Source: Halorubrum sp. 2020YC2
Lineage (GTDB): Archaea > Halobacteriota > Halobacteria > Halobacteriales > Haloferacaceae
Reading direction: 5' to 3'
Assembly (NCBI RefSeq): GCF_018623055.1
Contig: NZ_CP076019.1
Location: 1,364,001-1,428,000 of the forward strand
DNA length: 64,000 nucleotides
Positions 52,686-61,823 of this stretch are shown here, piece after piece (position 1 is the stretch's first letter; the number at the start of each line of letters is the position of its first letter). The translations under genes and the position numbers were made by a program. The notes below the pieces were generated by a model that worked only from the letters and a program-made list of their open reading frames with translations, made no database searches and was not told the DNA's origin.

Positions 52686-52937
52686 TTACGACAGTTCGGA
52701 GAGCCGGCGCCGCGCGGCGGTTACCGCCTCCATCGCGTCGATCCACTCGCGGGGGTCGGTACACCAGATGCGGTCGCCTTCGACGCTGACACAGAAGACG
52801 GACTCGCCGGAGGGCGACAGCGTGACGCGGTCGACGTCGGGGCGGTCACCGAGGTACGCGTCGATGAGCCGTCTGGCGGTCTCCGCCTCTGACCGCAGCC
52901 GGTTTCCCGATGCGTACTCGATAGCTATCTCTGCCAT
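52686..52937 (-). CDS. Small hypothetical protein
   Basis: An 83-residue acidic protein: MAEIAIEYASGNRLRSEAETARRLIDAYLG helix, then strands RVTLSPSGESVFCVSVEGDRIWC and a terminal amphipathic helix DAMEAVTAARRRLSEL. The N-terminal strand-helix resembles Rdx/SelW-like thioredoxin folds, but there is no CxxC. A TTATTAAT box is about 25 bases before the ATG on the minus strand. Confidence 0.68.
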   Translation of the reverse strand: MAEIAIEYASGNRLRSEAETARRLIDAYLGDRPDVDRVTLSPSGESVFCVSVEGDRIWCTDPREWIDAMEAVTAARRRLSELS

Positions 52938-53055
52938 GGGCGAGCGTTAGTCCTACACGATTAATAATCATTGTTTTCTGGCAGCGATTGCGGGTTTCGC
53001 GGGCGGTTCGCCGCGAGGCGGGTCCGCAGTTGCCCCCCCATCCGTCCGGGGTCAC

Positions 53056-54654
53056 CTACCGCCCGTCGAACACGACCTCGCCGTCGACGACCGTGAGCGC
53101 GACGTCGATCTCGTCGATCGCGTCGGCGTTCTCCCACGGCGAGGCGTCGAGCGCGACGAGGTCGGCCCGCTTTCCCGCCTCGATGGTGCCGAGTCGATCC
53201 TCGTCGAAGCCGGCGTAGGCGGCGCCGCTCGCGTACGCGCGCAGCGCCTCGGTGACGGTGAGTCGCTGTGACTCCGCGGGGGCGTTGACCGCGTGGTGGA
53301 CGCCGAACAGCGGGTCCATCGGCATGCCGTCGGAGCCGAACGCGAGTTTGACGCCCGCGTCGAGCATCTCGCGGTAGCGGTTCGTCTCAGCGGTGCGCTC
53401 GGGGCCCAGCCGCTCCTCGTAGAGCCCGTCCTCCCGGGCCCACTTCAGGAAGTTCGGCTGGACGCTGGCGACGACGCCCGTCTCCGCGAGGCGCTCGATC
53501 GCCTCGTCGTCGGCCAACTCGACGTGTTCGATCCGGTGGCGCGCCTCTCCCGCGTCGGTCCGCGACGCCTCCTCGTAGGCGTCCAGCACGGCGTCGACCG
53601 CCTCGTCACCGATGGCGTGCGCGGTGAACTGGAAGCCCGCGTCGGTCGCGTCCGCCACGGTCTCGTTCAGTTCCTCGGGGTCGACGACCCACTGGCCGGC
53701 CTCGTCGGGGGCGTCGGCGTACGGCTCCGAGAGGCGCGCGGTTCGACCGCCGAAGCTCCCGTCGGTGTACGACTTGATCGCGCCGGTTTCCACCATGTCG
53801 CTCCCGGCGTTCGTCGCGAGGCCGACCTCGCGCGCCGCGTCGAGGTGGTCGCTCCAGTAGTTGATCCGGACGCGGGCGGTCAGTTCGCCGGCCGCGTCGA
53901 GGTCGCGGTAGACGCGCGGGGCGTGCGAGTCCCGAACCATGTCGTGGAAGCCGGTGATCCCGCGTTCGGCGCAGTGCTCTAACGCGGCCTCGACGACCGC
54001 GCGCGTCTCGGCCGGTCCCGGCTCGACCGCCCGGTATATCGGGTCGATCGCGGCTTCGAGGAGGACCCCGGTCGGCTCGCCGTCGCCGCCGGTCGGCACC
54101 GTCTCGTCGGGGGCGTCGGCCAGCGCGTCCGCGAAGCGGTCGAGCGCGACGCCGTTCACCGCCGCGACGTGCATGTCCTCGCGGAACGCCGCGACCGGGC
54201 GCTCGGTCGAGACGCGGTCGAGGTCCTCTCGCGTCAGGTAGCGCGACTCGTCCCACGTCGACTCGTCGTAGCCGTAGCCGAGCACCCAGTCGCCGGTCTC
54301 GGCGCTTTCATCTCCGCTCTCCTCAGATTTCACTTCCGCCGCGCGCTCGTCGAGCAGGTCGACGGCCTCGTCCGGGGAGTCGGCCGCGGAGAGGTCCGCG
54401 TGGACGAGGTAGCGCCCGACGGTGGTCAGGTGGGTGTGCGCGTCGACGAACCCGGGGAGGAGGACGCGCCCGTCGAGGTCGACCACGTCGGTGTCGACGC
54501 CCGCGAGCAGTTCCACGTCGCGGGTCCGCCCGGTCCGGACGACCTCGCCGTCGCGCACGGCGACCGCCTCGCAGACCGCGTCGCCGCCCGCGTCCGGGTC
54601 CGCGAGCGCGTGTCCCTCCCCGTTCACGAAGATCCGGTCCGCGGCCTCTGTCAT
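53056..54654 (-). CDS. Amidohydrolase 3 family (YtcJ-like) metal-dependent hydrolase
   Basis: A 532-residue TIM-barrel amidohydrolase. The metal HxH motif is FVDAHTHLTTVG; further ligands and blocks are GFHDMVRDSHAPR, YTDGSFGGRTARLSEPYA, FQFTAHAIGDEAVDAVL, RHRIEHVELADDEAI and FGSDGMPMDPLFGVHHAV. The family hydrolyses amide, urea or formyl bonds; substrate unknown. The N-terminal strands hold NGEGHALADP. ATG 54654 begins shortly before the family start. Confidence 0.88.
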   Translation of the reverse strand: MTEAADRIFVNGEGHALADPDAGGDAVCEAVAVRDGEVVRTGRTRDVELLAGVDTDVVDLDGRVLLPGFVDAHTHLTTVGRYLVHADLSAADSPDEAVDLLDERAAEVKSEESGDESAETGDWVLGYGYDESTWDESRYLTREDLDRVSTERPVAAFREDMHVAAVNGVALDRFADALADAPDETVPTGGDGEPTGVLLEAAIDPIYRAVEPGPAETRAVVEAALEHCAERGITGFHDMVRDSHAPRVYRDLDAAGELTARVRINYWSDHLDAAREVGLATNAGSDMVETGAIKSYTDGSFGGRTARLSEPYADAPDEAGQWVVDPEELNETVADATDAGFQFTAHAIGDEAVDAVLDAYEEASRTDAGEARHRIEHVELADDEAIERLAETGVVASVQPNFLKWAREDGLYEERLGPERTAETNRYREMLDAGVKLAFGSDGMPMDPLFGVHHAVNAPAESQRLTVTEALRAYASGAAYAGFDEDRLGTIEAGKRADLVALDASPWENADAIDEIDVALTVVDGEVVFDGR

Positions 54655-54735
54655 GGGAACTCGGGGGGCACACAGCGTGTTAACCGTTCGGGAAACGGCG
54701 ACCGATTTATTCGGTGGGCCGGCGAATCGCCGCGT

Positions 54736-55185
54736 ATGTACGACCACGTCCTCTTGCCCACCGACGGAAGCGTCGGCGTCGACCGCGCGACCGACCACGC
54801 GATCGACGCCGCCGACCGCTACGACGCGACCCTCCACGTCCTCTACGTCGTCGACGGCGACGTGGTGAACGCCTACTCGGGCGACGAGTTCGTCGACGGC
54901 GCCGAGGGCGCGGAGGAGACGCTCGAAGAGAACGGCCGCGAGGCGCTCGACGCCGTGGCCGAGCGCGCCCGCGAGGCCGACGTGGAGACCGTCACCGCCC
55001 TGCGGTACGGGATCCCCCACGAGGAGATCCTCCGGTACGCCGACGAGGAGGGCGTCGACCTCACGGTGATGGGGTCGAAGACGCGCTCCGGCGACTACCG
55101 GCGGATGCTCGGCTCCGTCACCGAGCGCGTCTCCCGCCAGTCGACCGCGCCCGTGAGCATCGTGAAGACGACCGTCGACGCCTGA
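54736..55185 (+). CDS. Universal stress protein (UspA family)
   Basis: A 149-residue UspA protein. MYDHVLLPTDGSVGVDRATDHAIDAADRYDATLHVLYVVD opens the fold; LTVMGSKTRSGDYRRMLGSVTERVSRQSTAPVSIVK closes it. The ATP motif is nearly intact (GSKTRSG with Thr for the second Gly, then LGS), so ATP binding is more plausible here than in the 1740 gene. Divergent from the amidohydrolase. Confidence 0.9.
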   Translation: MYDHVLLPTDGSVGVDRATDHAIDAADRYDATLHVLYVVDGDVVNAYSGDEFVDGAEGAEETLEENGREALDAVAERAREADVETVTALRYGIPHEEILRYADEEGVDLTVMGSKTRSGDYRRMLGSVTERVSRQSTAPVSIVKTTVDA

Positions 55186-55206
55186 GCGGCGCGTCTTCCT
55201 CTGTAT

Positions 55207-56154
55207 TTATAATCGGTCCCGCGCGTCGGCCGCGACCGCCTCCAGCGCCGCCTCCGCGGTCGAGACGCGGTCCGCGAGGCTACAGAACCCGTGCGCCATC
55301 GCCGGGTAGTGACGGTGTTCGACCGGAGTTCCCTCGCGCTCGAACCGCTCCGCGAGCGCGACGCCGTCGTCGCGCAGGGGGTCGAACCCGGCGGTGACGA
55401 CCGTCGCGGGCGACAAATCGCCTAAGTCCCGCGCCCGGAGCGGGACCGCGTAGGGGTTCGCGGCGTCGACCCGACTTCTCAGATACCGCTCGTAGAACCA
55501 CCGCATGTCGGCGCGGGTGAGCAGCGGCCCGTCCGCGTTCTCCCGGTAGGAGTCCGTCTCGAAGTCGTGACCGGCGATCGGATAGAGCAGGAACTGCCCG
55601 GCGGGCGCGAGGAGGTCGTCGAACTCCCGGGCGCGGAGCGCGGTCGCGACCGCGAGCGCGCCGCCGGCGCTGGTGCCGGAGACGCCGATCCGGTCGGGGT
55701 CGACGCCGAGCGCGCCCGCAGTTTCCGTCACCCACTCGACCGCCGCGGCCGCCTCGTCGACCGCGACCGGGAACGGGTGTTCGGGGGCGAGCCGGTAGTC
55801 GACGGAGACGACGACGGCGTCGGCGCGGACCGCGAGCTCGCGGCAGATCCCGTCGACCGAGTCGAGCGTGCCGAGCGTCCATCCGCCGCCGTGGAGGTGG
55901 ACGAGGGCGCGGGAATCTACCGAGGCTTCGACGGCGTTTTCGGGCCGATACACCCGCACCGGCACCTCGCCGTGGGGGCCGTCGAACGCGAGGTCGCGGG
56001 TCTCGGCAACCGGGGGTTCGGGCGGCCCGGAGAACAGATCGTCTTCGAGGCGGCGGGCGGCGTCGACGGAGAGATCGCTCCACGCCGGGGGTCCCAGCGA
56101 CTCGATCTCGGCTATCGCCGCGGCGAGGTCCGGGTCGAGTTCGGCCGCGCGCAT
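55207..56154 (-). CDS. Alpha/beta hydrolase of the hormone-sensitive lipase family
   Basis: A 315-residue esterase/lipase. Oxyanion motif LVHLHGGGWTLGTLD, nucleophile serine in GVSGTSAGGALAVATAL, aspartate in VVTAGFDPLRDDG and histidine in YPAMAHGFCSL define the catalytic triad and the HSL subgroup. Acts on short-chain esters; physiological substrate unknown. Its stop codon lies in a TATTTATAA string downstream of the uspA gene. No signal peptide. Confidence 0.92.
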   Translation of the reverse strand: MRAAELDPDLAAAIAEIESLGPPAWSDLSVDAARRLEDDLFSGPPEPPVAETRDLAFDGPHGEVPVRVYRPENAVEASVDSRALVHLHGGGWTLGTLDSVDGICRELAVRADAVVVSVDYRLAPEHPFPVAVDEAAAAVEWVTETAGALGVDPDRIGVSGTSAGGALAVATALRAREFDDLLAPAGQFLLYPIAGHDFETDSYRENADGPLLTRADMRWFYERYLRSRVDAANPYAVPLRARDLGDLSPATVVTAGFDPLRDDGVALAERFEREGTPVEHRHYPAMAHGFCSLADRVSTAEAALEAVAADARDRL

Positions 56155-56203
56155 GGCGGACCGAGGCGGTGGGACTTTGTAAGTCGGTCGGCAACTCCGG
56201 CCG

Positions 56204-57586
56204 ATGGACGTCCGGGTGACCTACGAGGACGGGACGGTCCGGGTCGACGCGGACGCCGACCTCGCGGCCGACGCGCTCCCGCCGCTGCCCGGGGTCGAGA
56301 CCGATCCCCGGACCGGGACCGGTCGCGCGCCCGCGCACCGCTACGCCGAACTCCGGCGCGCGCTTCGGGTGGCCGGCGTCTCCGTCGACGACCGGGTGCT
56401 CGCGGCGAGCGACCGCGCCGCCGAGGCGGCCGGGCTGCCGGACGCGCTCGCCACCGACTACGACCTCCGCGAGTACCAGCGCGAGGCGCTCGACGCGTGG
56501 CGCGACGCCGGCGACCGCGGCGTGATCGAACTGCCGACGGGCGCCGGCAAGACCGTGATCGCGATCCGCGCGATGGTCGAGTTGGGCGTCCCGACGCTCG
56601 TCGTCGTCCCCACGGTCGACCTGCTCGACCAATGGCAGCGGGAGCTGGAACGCGAGTTCGACGTCCCGATCGGCCGGTTCGGCGGGGGCGAGCAGCGCCG
56701 GGAGGCGATCACGGTGTCGACGTACGACTCGGCGTACCTGAAGGCGGACGGCGTGGGCGACGCGTTCGGGTTCGTCGTCTTCGACGAGGTCCACCACCTC
56801 GGCGGCGAGGGGTACCGCGACGCCGCGCGCCTCCTCGCCGCGCCCGCGCGGCTCGGACTCACCGCCACCTTCGAGCGCCCGGACGGCGCCCACGAGGCGG
56901 TCGCGGAGCTGGTGGGCGACCGCGTGTACGCGCTCGACGTGGACGACCTCGCGGGCGACCACCTCGCGCCCTACGACATCCGGCGGATCGAGGTGGAGCT
57001 GACCGACGCGGAGCGTGAGCGCTACGACGAGAAGCAGGGCACGTTCGTCGAGTACGTCCGCGACGCGGGGATCACGTTCACGAGCGGGAGCGACTACCAG
57101 GAACTCGTCAAGCGCTCGGGCAACGACCCGGCCGCCCGCGAGGCCCTCCTCGCGAAGCAGGACGCCCGCGAGATAATGATGAACGCAGAGCGGAAGGTCG
57201 ACCGGCTCGCGGAGATCCTCGACCGGCACCGCGACGACCGCGTGATCGTGTTCACGGCCCACACCGACCTCGTCTACCGCCTCTCCGAGCGCTTCCTCCT
57301 GCCAGCGATCACCGCCGAGACGGGCGCGAAGGAGCGGCGCGAGATCCTCGAACGCTTCCGCGACGGCACCTACGGGCGGGTGGTCGCCGCGAACGTCTTA
57401 GACGAGGGGGTCGACGTGCCTGACGCCAACGTCGCGGTCCTCCTCTCCGGGTCGGGCAGCGAGCGCGAGTTCACCCAGCGGCTCGGGCGCGTCCTCCGGC
57501 CGAAGGAGGACGGCGGACGGGCGACTCTCTACGAACTCGTCAGCGCCGAGACGGCCGAGGAGCGCGTGGCGAGCCGGCGGCGATAG
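56204..57586 (+). CDS. XPB/Rad25-like DNA helicase (short form)
   Basis: A 460-residue superfamily 2 helicase. Motif I is LREYQREALDAWRDAGDRGVIELPTGAGKT, Ia VVPTVDLLDQW, II FDEVHHL, III LGLTATFER, IV VIVFTAHTDLVYRL, V VLDEGVDVPDANVAVLLS, VI EFTQRLGRVLRP. Missing the winged-helix N-terminus of the 644-residue paralogue at 38991, it begins with about 80 residues of damage-recognition-like sequence (VRVDADADLAADALPPLPG). Such Bax1-less XPB proteins open DNA for repair or transcription. No bax1 gene follows. Confidence 0.9.
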   Translation: MDVRVTYEDGTVRVDADADLAADALPPLPGVETDPRTGTGRAPAHRYAELRRALRVAGVSVDDRVLAASDRAAEAAGLPDALATDYDLREYQREALDAWRDAGDRGVIELPTGAGKTVIAIRAMVELGVPTLVVVPTVDLLDQWQRELEREFDVPIGRFGGGEQRREAITVSTYDSAYLKADGVGDAFGFVVFDEVHHLGGEGYRDAARLLAAPARLGLTATFERPDGAHEAVAELVGDRVYALDVDDLAGDHLAPYDIRRIEVELTDAERERYDEKQGTFVEYVRDAGITFTSGSDYQELVKRSGNDPAAREALLAKQDAREIMMNAERKVDRLAEILDRHRDDRVIVFTAHTDLVYRLSERFLLPAITAETGAKERREILERFRDGTYGRVVAANVLDEGVDVPDANVAVLLSGSGSEREFTQRLGRVLRPKEDGGRATLYELVSAETAEERVASRRR

Positions 57587-57602
57587 CCGGCGGTCGACGG
57601 GG

Positions 57603-57998
57603 TCACTCTGATTCGCGGTCCCGCCGAATCTCCCGGACTCCCAACAGCACGTACGCTGCGCCGACGAGCCGGAGGAACGTATCGAATTCCGGCCTCCACT
57701 CGACGGCGTCCGGGTCCCCGTAGAGGAGCCGCGGCGCGATGGCGCGGTACGCCCGCGGAGCGACGAGCAGGACAGTCCCGAAGGCGCCGGTAACGTACAT
57801 CGCCCGAGCGTAGGCCCGGCCGCCGATCAGGGCGAGCGCGACGACGACCGCGCCTTCGGCCCGAAGCGCCGGCCGCGTTCCGCGTCTCGGTTCGACCTCG
57901 TCCGGGTTCTCGACGGCGATGCGCTCGAAGGCGGCGACGATCCGGTCCGGGACCAGCACCGTGAGCGCGCCGAGGACGCCGATGATCGCTCGGATCAT
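57603..57998 (-). CDS. Small membrane protein, unknown function
   Basis: A 131-residue protein with about four hydrophobic stretches (MIRAIIGVLGALTVLVPDRIVAAF; RAEGAVVVALALIGGRAYARAMYV; GAFGTVLLVAPRAYRAI; FLRLVGAAYVLLGVREI). The pattern IGVLGALTVLVPDRIVAAFERIAVENPDE is familiar from small haloarchaeal membrane proteins. No domain known. Confidence 0.78.
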   Translation of the reverse strand: MIRAIIGVLGALTVLVPDRIVAAFERIAVENPDEVEPRRGTRPALRAEGAVVVALALIGGRAYARAMYVTGAFGTVLLVAPRAYRAIAPRLLYGDPDAVEWRPEFDTFLRLVGAAYVLLGVREIRRDRESE

Positions 57999-58063
57999 GG
58001 CAGGACGTACGCGATGGGGATAATTAGTCGTACCCGCGTTTCTACCGCCGTGAGAAGGCCGAT

Positions 58064-58762
58064 TCAATCGTCGCCGTCGACGTCGAGCGAGCGCTTCTCG
58101 CCCAGTTCCTGTTCGAGGCTGCCGCGCTCCCAGCTCCGGACCGCTTCGCCCTCGACCTCGGCGCGAAGCTTCTCTTCGAGGAGGTTCACCGCGACGCTGT
58201 TGGCGCCTTCCGGGATGATCACGTCGGCGTGTTTCTTCGAGGGCTCGATGAACTGCTCGTGCATCGGTTTCACCGTCGAGAGGTACTGGTCGATGACGCC
58301 TTCGAGGTCGCGGCCGCGCTCGATCACGTCCCGACGGATACGGCGCAGAATGCGCACGTCGGCGTCCGTCTCGACGAACAGCCGGAGGTCCATCATGTCG
58401 TTTATGTCCTCGTCGTACAGCGCGAGGATGCCCTCCAGCACGATGACGTCGGTCGGCTCGACGGTGACGCGCTCGGCTTCCCGGTTGTGGATCTCGAAGT
58501 CGTACTGGGGCATCTCGACGGACTGGCCTTCCAGCAGCGCTTCGAGGTGCTCGCGGAGCAGCTCCCACTCGAACGCCGAGGGGTGGTCGTAGTTGACCTC
58601 CTGCCGCTCCTCGAAGTCGAGGTGCGAGAGGTCCTCGTAGTAGTTGTCCAGGGGGATCCGCGTGACGCTGTCACCGAGGTCGCGGGTGACGAGCCGGGAG
58701 ACGGTCGTCTTCCCGGCGCCCGTCCCCCCCGCGATCCCGATCACGAACGAGGGAATAGCCAT
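58064..58762 (-). CDS. udk: Uridine kinase
   Basis: A 232-residue P-loop kinase that phosphorylates uridine/cytidine in pyrimidine salvage. Walker A GGTGAGKT at 12-19; [34 protein letters not shown] substrate block; [35 protein letters not shown]; and [16 protein letters not shown]. The C-terminus ends in a short acidic extension. ATG 58762 immediately precedes the P-loop strand. Divergent from the CBS gene. Confidence 0.95.
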   Translation of the reverse strand: [232 protein letters not shown]

Positions 58763-58975
58763 ACCGGCGTTCGAACGCCGGACGGTTTGAACGCTCCCTT
58801 TTCATCGTCGCGGTCGAGGCGCGCGGAAGGCGCACGGAGGCTGCGCGGGGGACGCCTCGTCGACCGCGAGCGGTTCGGTACCACCTCACGTGAGAACCGA
58901 TCGCGAGAATACGGCGGGCGCCGGTAAAACGCTACCGGGGGCACCTTTTAGCCGGTCGGAGCGAATTCGGGAGGT

Positions 58976-59701
58976 ATGCGAACAGACACCACGGTTCGTG
59001 ACGTGATGCACCGCGAGTTCCTCGGCGTCAGCGAGTCGGACTCGCTCTCGGACGCGGCCGCGCTGCTGGTCGAGGAGGAGACGAACTGCCTCGTCGTCGT
59101 GCGCGGCGGCGAGCCTGTCGGGCGCTTGGGGTCCCGCGACGCGCTCGACGCGCTGCTGGACGCCACCGGATCCGACGACGGCTCGAGATCAGAGACGAAC
59201 GTCGACGACCGCACCGTCGGCGACGCGATGGGACCGCCGCTGCCGACGGCGTCCCCGAACGACTCCCTGACGGCCGTCGAGGAGCGCCTCGTCGCGGAGG
59301 GGGCGGACCGGGTCGTCGCCGTCGACGACGGCGAGGCGGTCGGGGTCGTCACGGACGGCGACGTGCTCGCCGCCGGCGCCCCGCGGACCGGGACCGACGG
59401 GTTCGGTGACGGGAGCGCGACCGGCGAGGGGCGGCCGGACGAGGCGGTGGTCTCGGCGGCCGCCGCCGCGGACTCCGACGCCGAACGGGGCGCCGGGGCG
59501 ACGATGGACCCGGCGACGACGGAGCGCGTCGCGGGCGAGCCGCGCGACGAGCCGGCGGGGACCGACGGCGGCGTCGACCCGGTCGCGGAGGCGCCGAGCG
59601 GGGCCTCGACGCAGGGCGTCTGCGAGAACTGCGGCGCGCTCGTCCCCGACCTCGTCACCGCCAACGGGCAGGCGGTCTGCCCGAACTGCCGCGAGATCTG
59701 A
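58976..59701 (+). CDS. CBS-domain protein with C-terminal zinc ribbon
   Basis: A 241-residue protein. Two CBS motifs (TTVRDVMHREFLGVSESDSLSDAAALL... and RTVGDAMGPPLPTASPNDSLTAVEERL) bind adenosine nucleotides in this family. An acidic linker (about 145-215) leads to a four-cysteine ribbon: GVCENCGALVPDLVTANGQAVCPNCREI. CBS-ribbon proteins are common haloarchaeal regulators; target unknown. Confidence 0.9.
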   Translation: MRTDTTVRDVMHREFLGVSESDSLSDAAALLVEEETNCLVVVRGGEPVGRLGSRDALDALLDATGSDDGSRSETNVDDRTVGDAMGPPLPTASPNDSLTAVEERLVAEGADRVVAVDDGEAVGVVTDGDVLAAGAPRTGTDGFGDGSATGEGRPDEAVVSAAAAADSDAERGAGATMDPATTERVAGEPRDEPAGTDGGVDPVAEAPSGASTQGVCENCGALVPDLVTANGQAVCPNCREI

Positions 59702-59766
59702 GCCGCCGCCGGGTCCCGGACTCGCCGGCCGGCAGCCTCAACACGCCGCGAGTCGAAGGCGGCCGC

Positions 59767-60318
59767 ATGGCCGAGACGGACACCCGGATCGAGCCGGCGA
59801 CCGCCGACGACGTCGACGCCGTCACCGAGATGTGGGTGGCGCTCGCGGCGGGCCAGCGCGAGCACGGCTCCACGCTCCGCGCCGAGGCGAACCGCGCGAC
59901 CGTCCGCGAGTGGGCCGCGCAGTCGGTCGTCACGGGAGATATCCTTGTCGCGCGCGACGCGGCGGCCGCGGCGGGGTCAGGCGACGAGACCGACGTCGTC
60001 GGCTTCGTCGGCTTCTCGCTCGAACGCGGCGACTACGAGCGCGACGCCGTCCGCGGGACCGTCAGCAACCTCTTCGTGACGCCGGAGCGTCGCGGGGAGG
60101 GGATCGGCGCGGCGCTGCTCGACGCGGCCGAGCGCGCGCTCGACGAGGCGGGCGCGGACCGCGTGGCGCTGGAGGCGCTGGCCGACAACGACCGCGCCCG
60201 GGCGTTCTACGCGGCGCACGGCTACGAGAGCCACCGCGTCGAACTGACGAAGTCGATCGACGGCGAGACCGACGACGGCCGGAACGGTGACGCCGAATCC
60301 GCGGCCGAAAGCGGCTGA
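59767..60318 (+). CDS. GNAT-family N-acetyltransferase
   Basis: A 183-residue acetyltransferase. The acetyl-CoA loop is VSNLFVTPERRGEGIGAALLDAAERAL (R/QxxGxGxA), with ARAFYAAHGYESHRVELTKSID at the C-terminal strand. A variable TEMWVALAAGQREHGSTLRAEANRATVREW helix lies before it. Substrate unknown. tRNA-Thr follows downstream. Confidence 0.9.
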   Translation: MAETDTRIEPATADDVDAVTEMWVALAAGQREHGSTLRAEANRATVREWAAQSVVTGDILVARDAAAAAGSGDETDVVGFVGFSLERGDYERDAVRGTVSNLFVTPERRGEGIGAALLDAAERALDEAGADRVALEALADNDRARAFYAAHGYESHRVELTKSIDGETDDGRNGDAESAAESG

Positions 60319-60379
60319 CCCCGGCCGGGTTCGCGGAAAGCGACACGCACTCATAGGAGGACCGAGTACGGCCGCACGC

Positions 60380-60453
60380 GCCAGGGGAGCATGGGCGGTT
60401 CATGCACTCGACTTGTAATCGAGACTTCCGGGGTTCAAATCCCTGCCCTGGCT
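60380..60453 (+). tRNA. tRNA-Thr (anticodon UGU)
   Basis: A 74-nt cloverleaf. Acceptor GCCAGGG with CCCTGGC plus discriminator T; anticodon stem CTCGA/TCGAG with loop CTTGTAA, giving anticodon UGU; T-arm CGGGGTTCAAATCCCTG. No intron and no duplicated 3' end downstream. Confidence 0.95.
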
Positions 60454-60518
60454 TCGCACCGCTCCGCCGGCGCGGCTCCGCGGAAATTTCTTAAGTAGTC
60501 TCGACCCCCACGTCGGGC

Positions 60519-60722
60519 ATGGACTCGTCGGACCGCGCGCTGCTCGGCGCGGCAGGAATCGTCGGCGCGCTCGTGCTGGCGGTCGCGCTCGCCGGGGGCG
60601 CGCTCTTCGGCTTCGACGAGTCGGCCGCGCGGCCGCTCCGGCTCCTCGCGGTCGAGCCGCTCACGTGGATCGTGATCGCCGCGCTGCTCGTCGCGGTCGT
60701 CGGGAACGCATACATCGACTGA
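60519..60722 (+). CDS. Small two-helix membrane protein
   Basis: A 67-residue protein with two hydrophobic helices (about 8-32, LLGAAGIVGALVLAVALAGGALFGF; and 45-65, EPLTWIVIAALLVAVVGNAY). No known domain. TTTCTTAAG about 27 bases upstream is the likely promoter. Confidence 0.72.
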   Translation: MDSSDRALLGAAGIVGALVLAVALAGGALFGFDESAARPLRLLAVEPLTWIVIAALLVAVVGNAYID

Positions 60723-60759
60723 CGGCGTCGACCCGCGAGCGGTCGGCCGGGAGCGAGCC

Positions 60760-61179
60760 TCACCGAACGACCGTCACCGGCACCGGCGACCGCTGAAACA
60801 CCGTCTTGGCGACGTTACCGACGAGCAGCCGGTCCGCGAGCGACCCGCTGTGGGTGCCCAACACGACCACGTCGAACTCCTCGGCGTGGTCGATGATCTG
60901 GCGCGCTGGCCGCCCCGCCTCCACGATCGTCTCGACCTCCGCGTCGTACTCGGCGGCGATCTCGCGCGCCCGCTCGAACACCGGCTCGGCGGCCTCGCGG
61001 ATCCCCTCCTCGCCGTCGTCCGACAGCGCGATCCCCACCGCCTGCCCCATCATCGGTGACGCCCCGCCGACGACGTTCAGGACGGTGATCTCGGCGTCCG
61101 GATGCCCGTCGAGCGCGTACCGGAGCGCGCGCTCGGAGAGGTCTGAGCCGTCCATCGCGACGAGTACGCGCTCTATCAT
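60760..61179 (-). CDS. Universal stress protein (UspA family)
   Basis: A 139-residue UspA. MIERVLVAMDGSDLSERALRYALDGHPDAEITVLNVVG opens it; FDVVVLGTHSGSLADRLLVGNVAKTVFQRSPVPVTVVR closes it. GTHSGS-D...VGN is a partly degenerate ATP loop. Four UspA-type genes occur in the window. Confidence 0.9.
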   Translation of the reverse strand: MIERVLVAMDGSDLSERALRYALDGHPDAEITVLNVVGGASPMMGQAVGIALSDDGEEGIREAAEPVFERAREIAAEYDAEVETIVEAGRPARQIIDHAEEFDVVVLGTHSGSLADRLLVGNVAKTVFQRSPVPVTVVR

Positions 61180-61250
61180 ACCGGCGATACGCGTCGTCAC
61201 CTGATAAACGCACGTGGTAGATCGGGTCTCGCGGCCCGATTCCCGCTCGC

Positions 61251-61763
61251 TCAGTCTTCGACGTCCTCGATAGCCCGGACGAGCGCGTCGAGCGCGCGCT
61301 CGGCGGCCCCTCGCTTCACCGCGTCGCGGTCGCCGTCGAGGACCGCGCGCTCGGTCCGAACGAACGACTCCTCGGTGCCCCACGGCGCGGCGTGCGCGAC
61401 CCCGAACCAGACGAGTCCGACCGGCTTCTCGTCGGTGCCGCCGGTCGGCCCCGCGATCCCGGTCGTCGCGACCGCCCAGTCCGCGTCCGCCCGGTCGCGC
61501 GCGCCGGCCGCCATCTCGCGGACCACCGGCTCGCTCACGGCGCCGTGGGCGTCGAGCGACTCGCGGGAGACGCCGAGCAGCTCGCGCTTGGCGTCGTACG
61601 TGTACGTCACGAACCCCCGGTCGAAGTAGGCGCTCGCGCCCGGCACGTCAGTCACCCGCGACCCGACCAGCCCGCCGGTGAGCGACTCCGCGGTCGCGAG
61701 CGTCTCGTCGCGGTCCCCGAGGAGCGCGTTCAGGCGCTCGGCGGGAGCGGTCGTCTCGTCCAT
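61251..61763 (-). CDS. CinA-type nicotinamide-nucleotide amidohydrolase domain protein
   Basis: A 170-residue stand-alone PncC/CinA domain. Characteristic blocks are TLATAESLTGGLVGSRVTDVPGASAYFDRGFVTYTY and WAVATTGIAGPTGGTDEKPVGLVWFG. In bacteria this domain deamidates NMN; in archaea it is usually free-standing, as here. ATG 61763 gives the expected length. Confidence 0.9.
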   Translation of the reverse strand: MDETTAPAERLNALLGDRDETLATAESLTGGLVGSRVTDVPGASAYFDRGFVTYTYDAKRELLGVSRESLDAHGAVSEPVVREMAAGARDRADADWAVATTGIAGPTGGTDEKPVGLVWFGVAHAAPWGTEESFVRTERAVLDGDRDAVKRGAAERALDALVRAIEDVED

Positions 61764-61823
61764 GCCTCCCGTTCCGTGCGAGGCGCCCCTGAGGTTTACG
61801 CCGCGCCGCGCCGAAGGCCGACC

